This document shows positions 63,660 to 64,000 of a DNA stretch of 64,000 nucleotides, piece after piece. This stretch comes from Telopea speciosissima (taxonomy: Eukaryota; Streptophyta; Magnoliopsida; Proteales; Proteaceae), in assembly GCF_018873765.1 (NCBI RefSeq), contig NC_057918.1:68692371-68756370 (forward strand). Reading direction: 5' to 3'. The notes below the pieces were generated by a model. It was not told the DNA's origin. It saw only the letters and a list, made by a program, of their open reading frames with translations, and did not search any database. The position numbers and the translations under genes were made by a program. Numbering within the stretch: the stretch's first letter is position 1; each line of letters begins with the position of its first letter.

Positions 63660-64000
63660 ACATAATGGTTAGTTGCACCATAGGGGTGTTTCCCCAATCA
63701 AAGGCGATGGTCACCCGACCATAATAATGAGTTGCACCACAGGGGAGTTTTCCCAATCAAAGGCGATGGTCATCCGACCATAATGGTGAGTTGCACCATA
63801 AGGGTGTTACCCCAAATCAAAGGTGATGGTCACCGGACCATAATGGTGAGTTGCACCATAGGGGCATTTTCTCAATCAAAGGTGATGGTCACCCGACCAT
63901 AATGGTGAGTTACACCGTAGGGGCGTTTTCCTAAATCAAAGGCGATGGACACCCGACCATAATGGTGAGTTATACCATAGGGGCGTTTCCCCAATCAAAT
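63660..64000 (+). repeat. Tandem repeat of about 59-60 bp in the Tat 3' region
   Basis: Six units, the last cut by the window edge, with TTGCACC (or a variant) at 63673, 63732, 63791, 63851, 63910 and 63970. Each unit reads GTGAGTTGCACCATAGGGG, then GTTTCCCCAATCAAAGG, then GATGGTCACCCGACCATAA. The array starts about 10 bp after the integrase stop. Such arrays between integrase and the 3' LTR are known in Tat/Ogre-type elements. Confidence 0.92.

Noticed and set aside
63660-64000. Regularly spaced repeats that could suggest a CRISPR-like array
   Set aside because: The whole 59-60-bp unit is conserved, with no variable spacers, and it sits in the 3' region of a plant Ty3 element.

Overview
The window is nuclear DNA of a flowering plant. 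Genes with plant-type introns (GT...AG) and plant-only families (a plastid GDT1-like transporter, an E-class PPR protein, a class-A GATA factor) sit in AT-rich DNA crowded with Ty1/copia, Ty3/gypsy (Tat type), LINE, SINE and MITE sequences. I cannot name the species; a dicot or another non-grass angiosperm is my inference. There is no bacterial-style operon, CRISPR array or rRNA.

Layout. 1-4.7 kb: a decayed minus-strand Copia element (RT, integrase, gag, leader, primer-binding site, LTR) with two later insertions. 5.95-6.47 kb: the last exon of a GT14 (GlcAT14-type) glycosyltransferase gene whose earlier exons are missing or lie beyond the left edge. 7.4-12.5 kb: short transposons, including a SINE with its target-site duplication and a MITE with a 9-bp duplication. 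13.1-23.6 kb: a complete ten-exon gene (minus strand) for a 351-residue GDT1-like protein 2 / CMT1-type chloroplast manganese transporter; every splice phase was followed by hand. Its introns carry nested Copia remnants (intron 5) and a 1.1-kb near-palindrome (intron 2).

23.3-26.2 kb: the exon-1/promoter end of that gene is a segment that recurs at 37.7-39.5 kb as a frameshifted copy. A solo LTR with a GC-rich minisatellite lies in the first copy and a LINE fragment in the second. 27.5-31.8 kb: a decayed unrecognised coding locus, a LINE fragment and a pseudo-exon of a calcineurin-B-like EF-hand gene. 33.3-34.2 kb: an internally deleted Copia element. 34.6-36.9 kb: an intact intronless PPR gene (minus). 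40-50 kb: solo LTRs, LINE pieces and GC-rich foldback elements. 51.2-52.5 kb: an intact two-exon GATA gene (plus). 54.9-57.4 kb: Copia and LINE fragments and a SINE. 57.6 kb to the right edge: a nearly full-length but dead Tat-type Ty3/gypsy element with two RNase H domains and a 3' array of about 59-60-bp repeats.

The three intact genes work in separate pathways (plastid Mn supply, organelle RNA processing, transcription) and nothing suggests co-regulation. The most unusual structures are the intronic near-palindrome, the duplicated promoter/exon segment, and a set of GC-rich inverted-repeat islands that share the core AATGACCA. I found no convincing new biological system, only a well-preserved record of transposon activity around ordinary plant genes.
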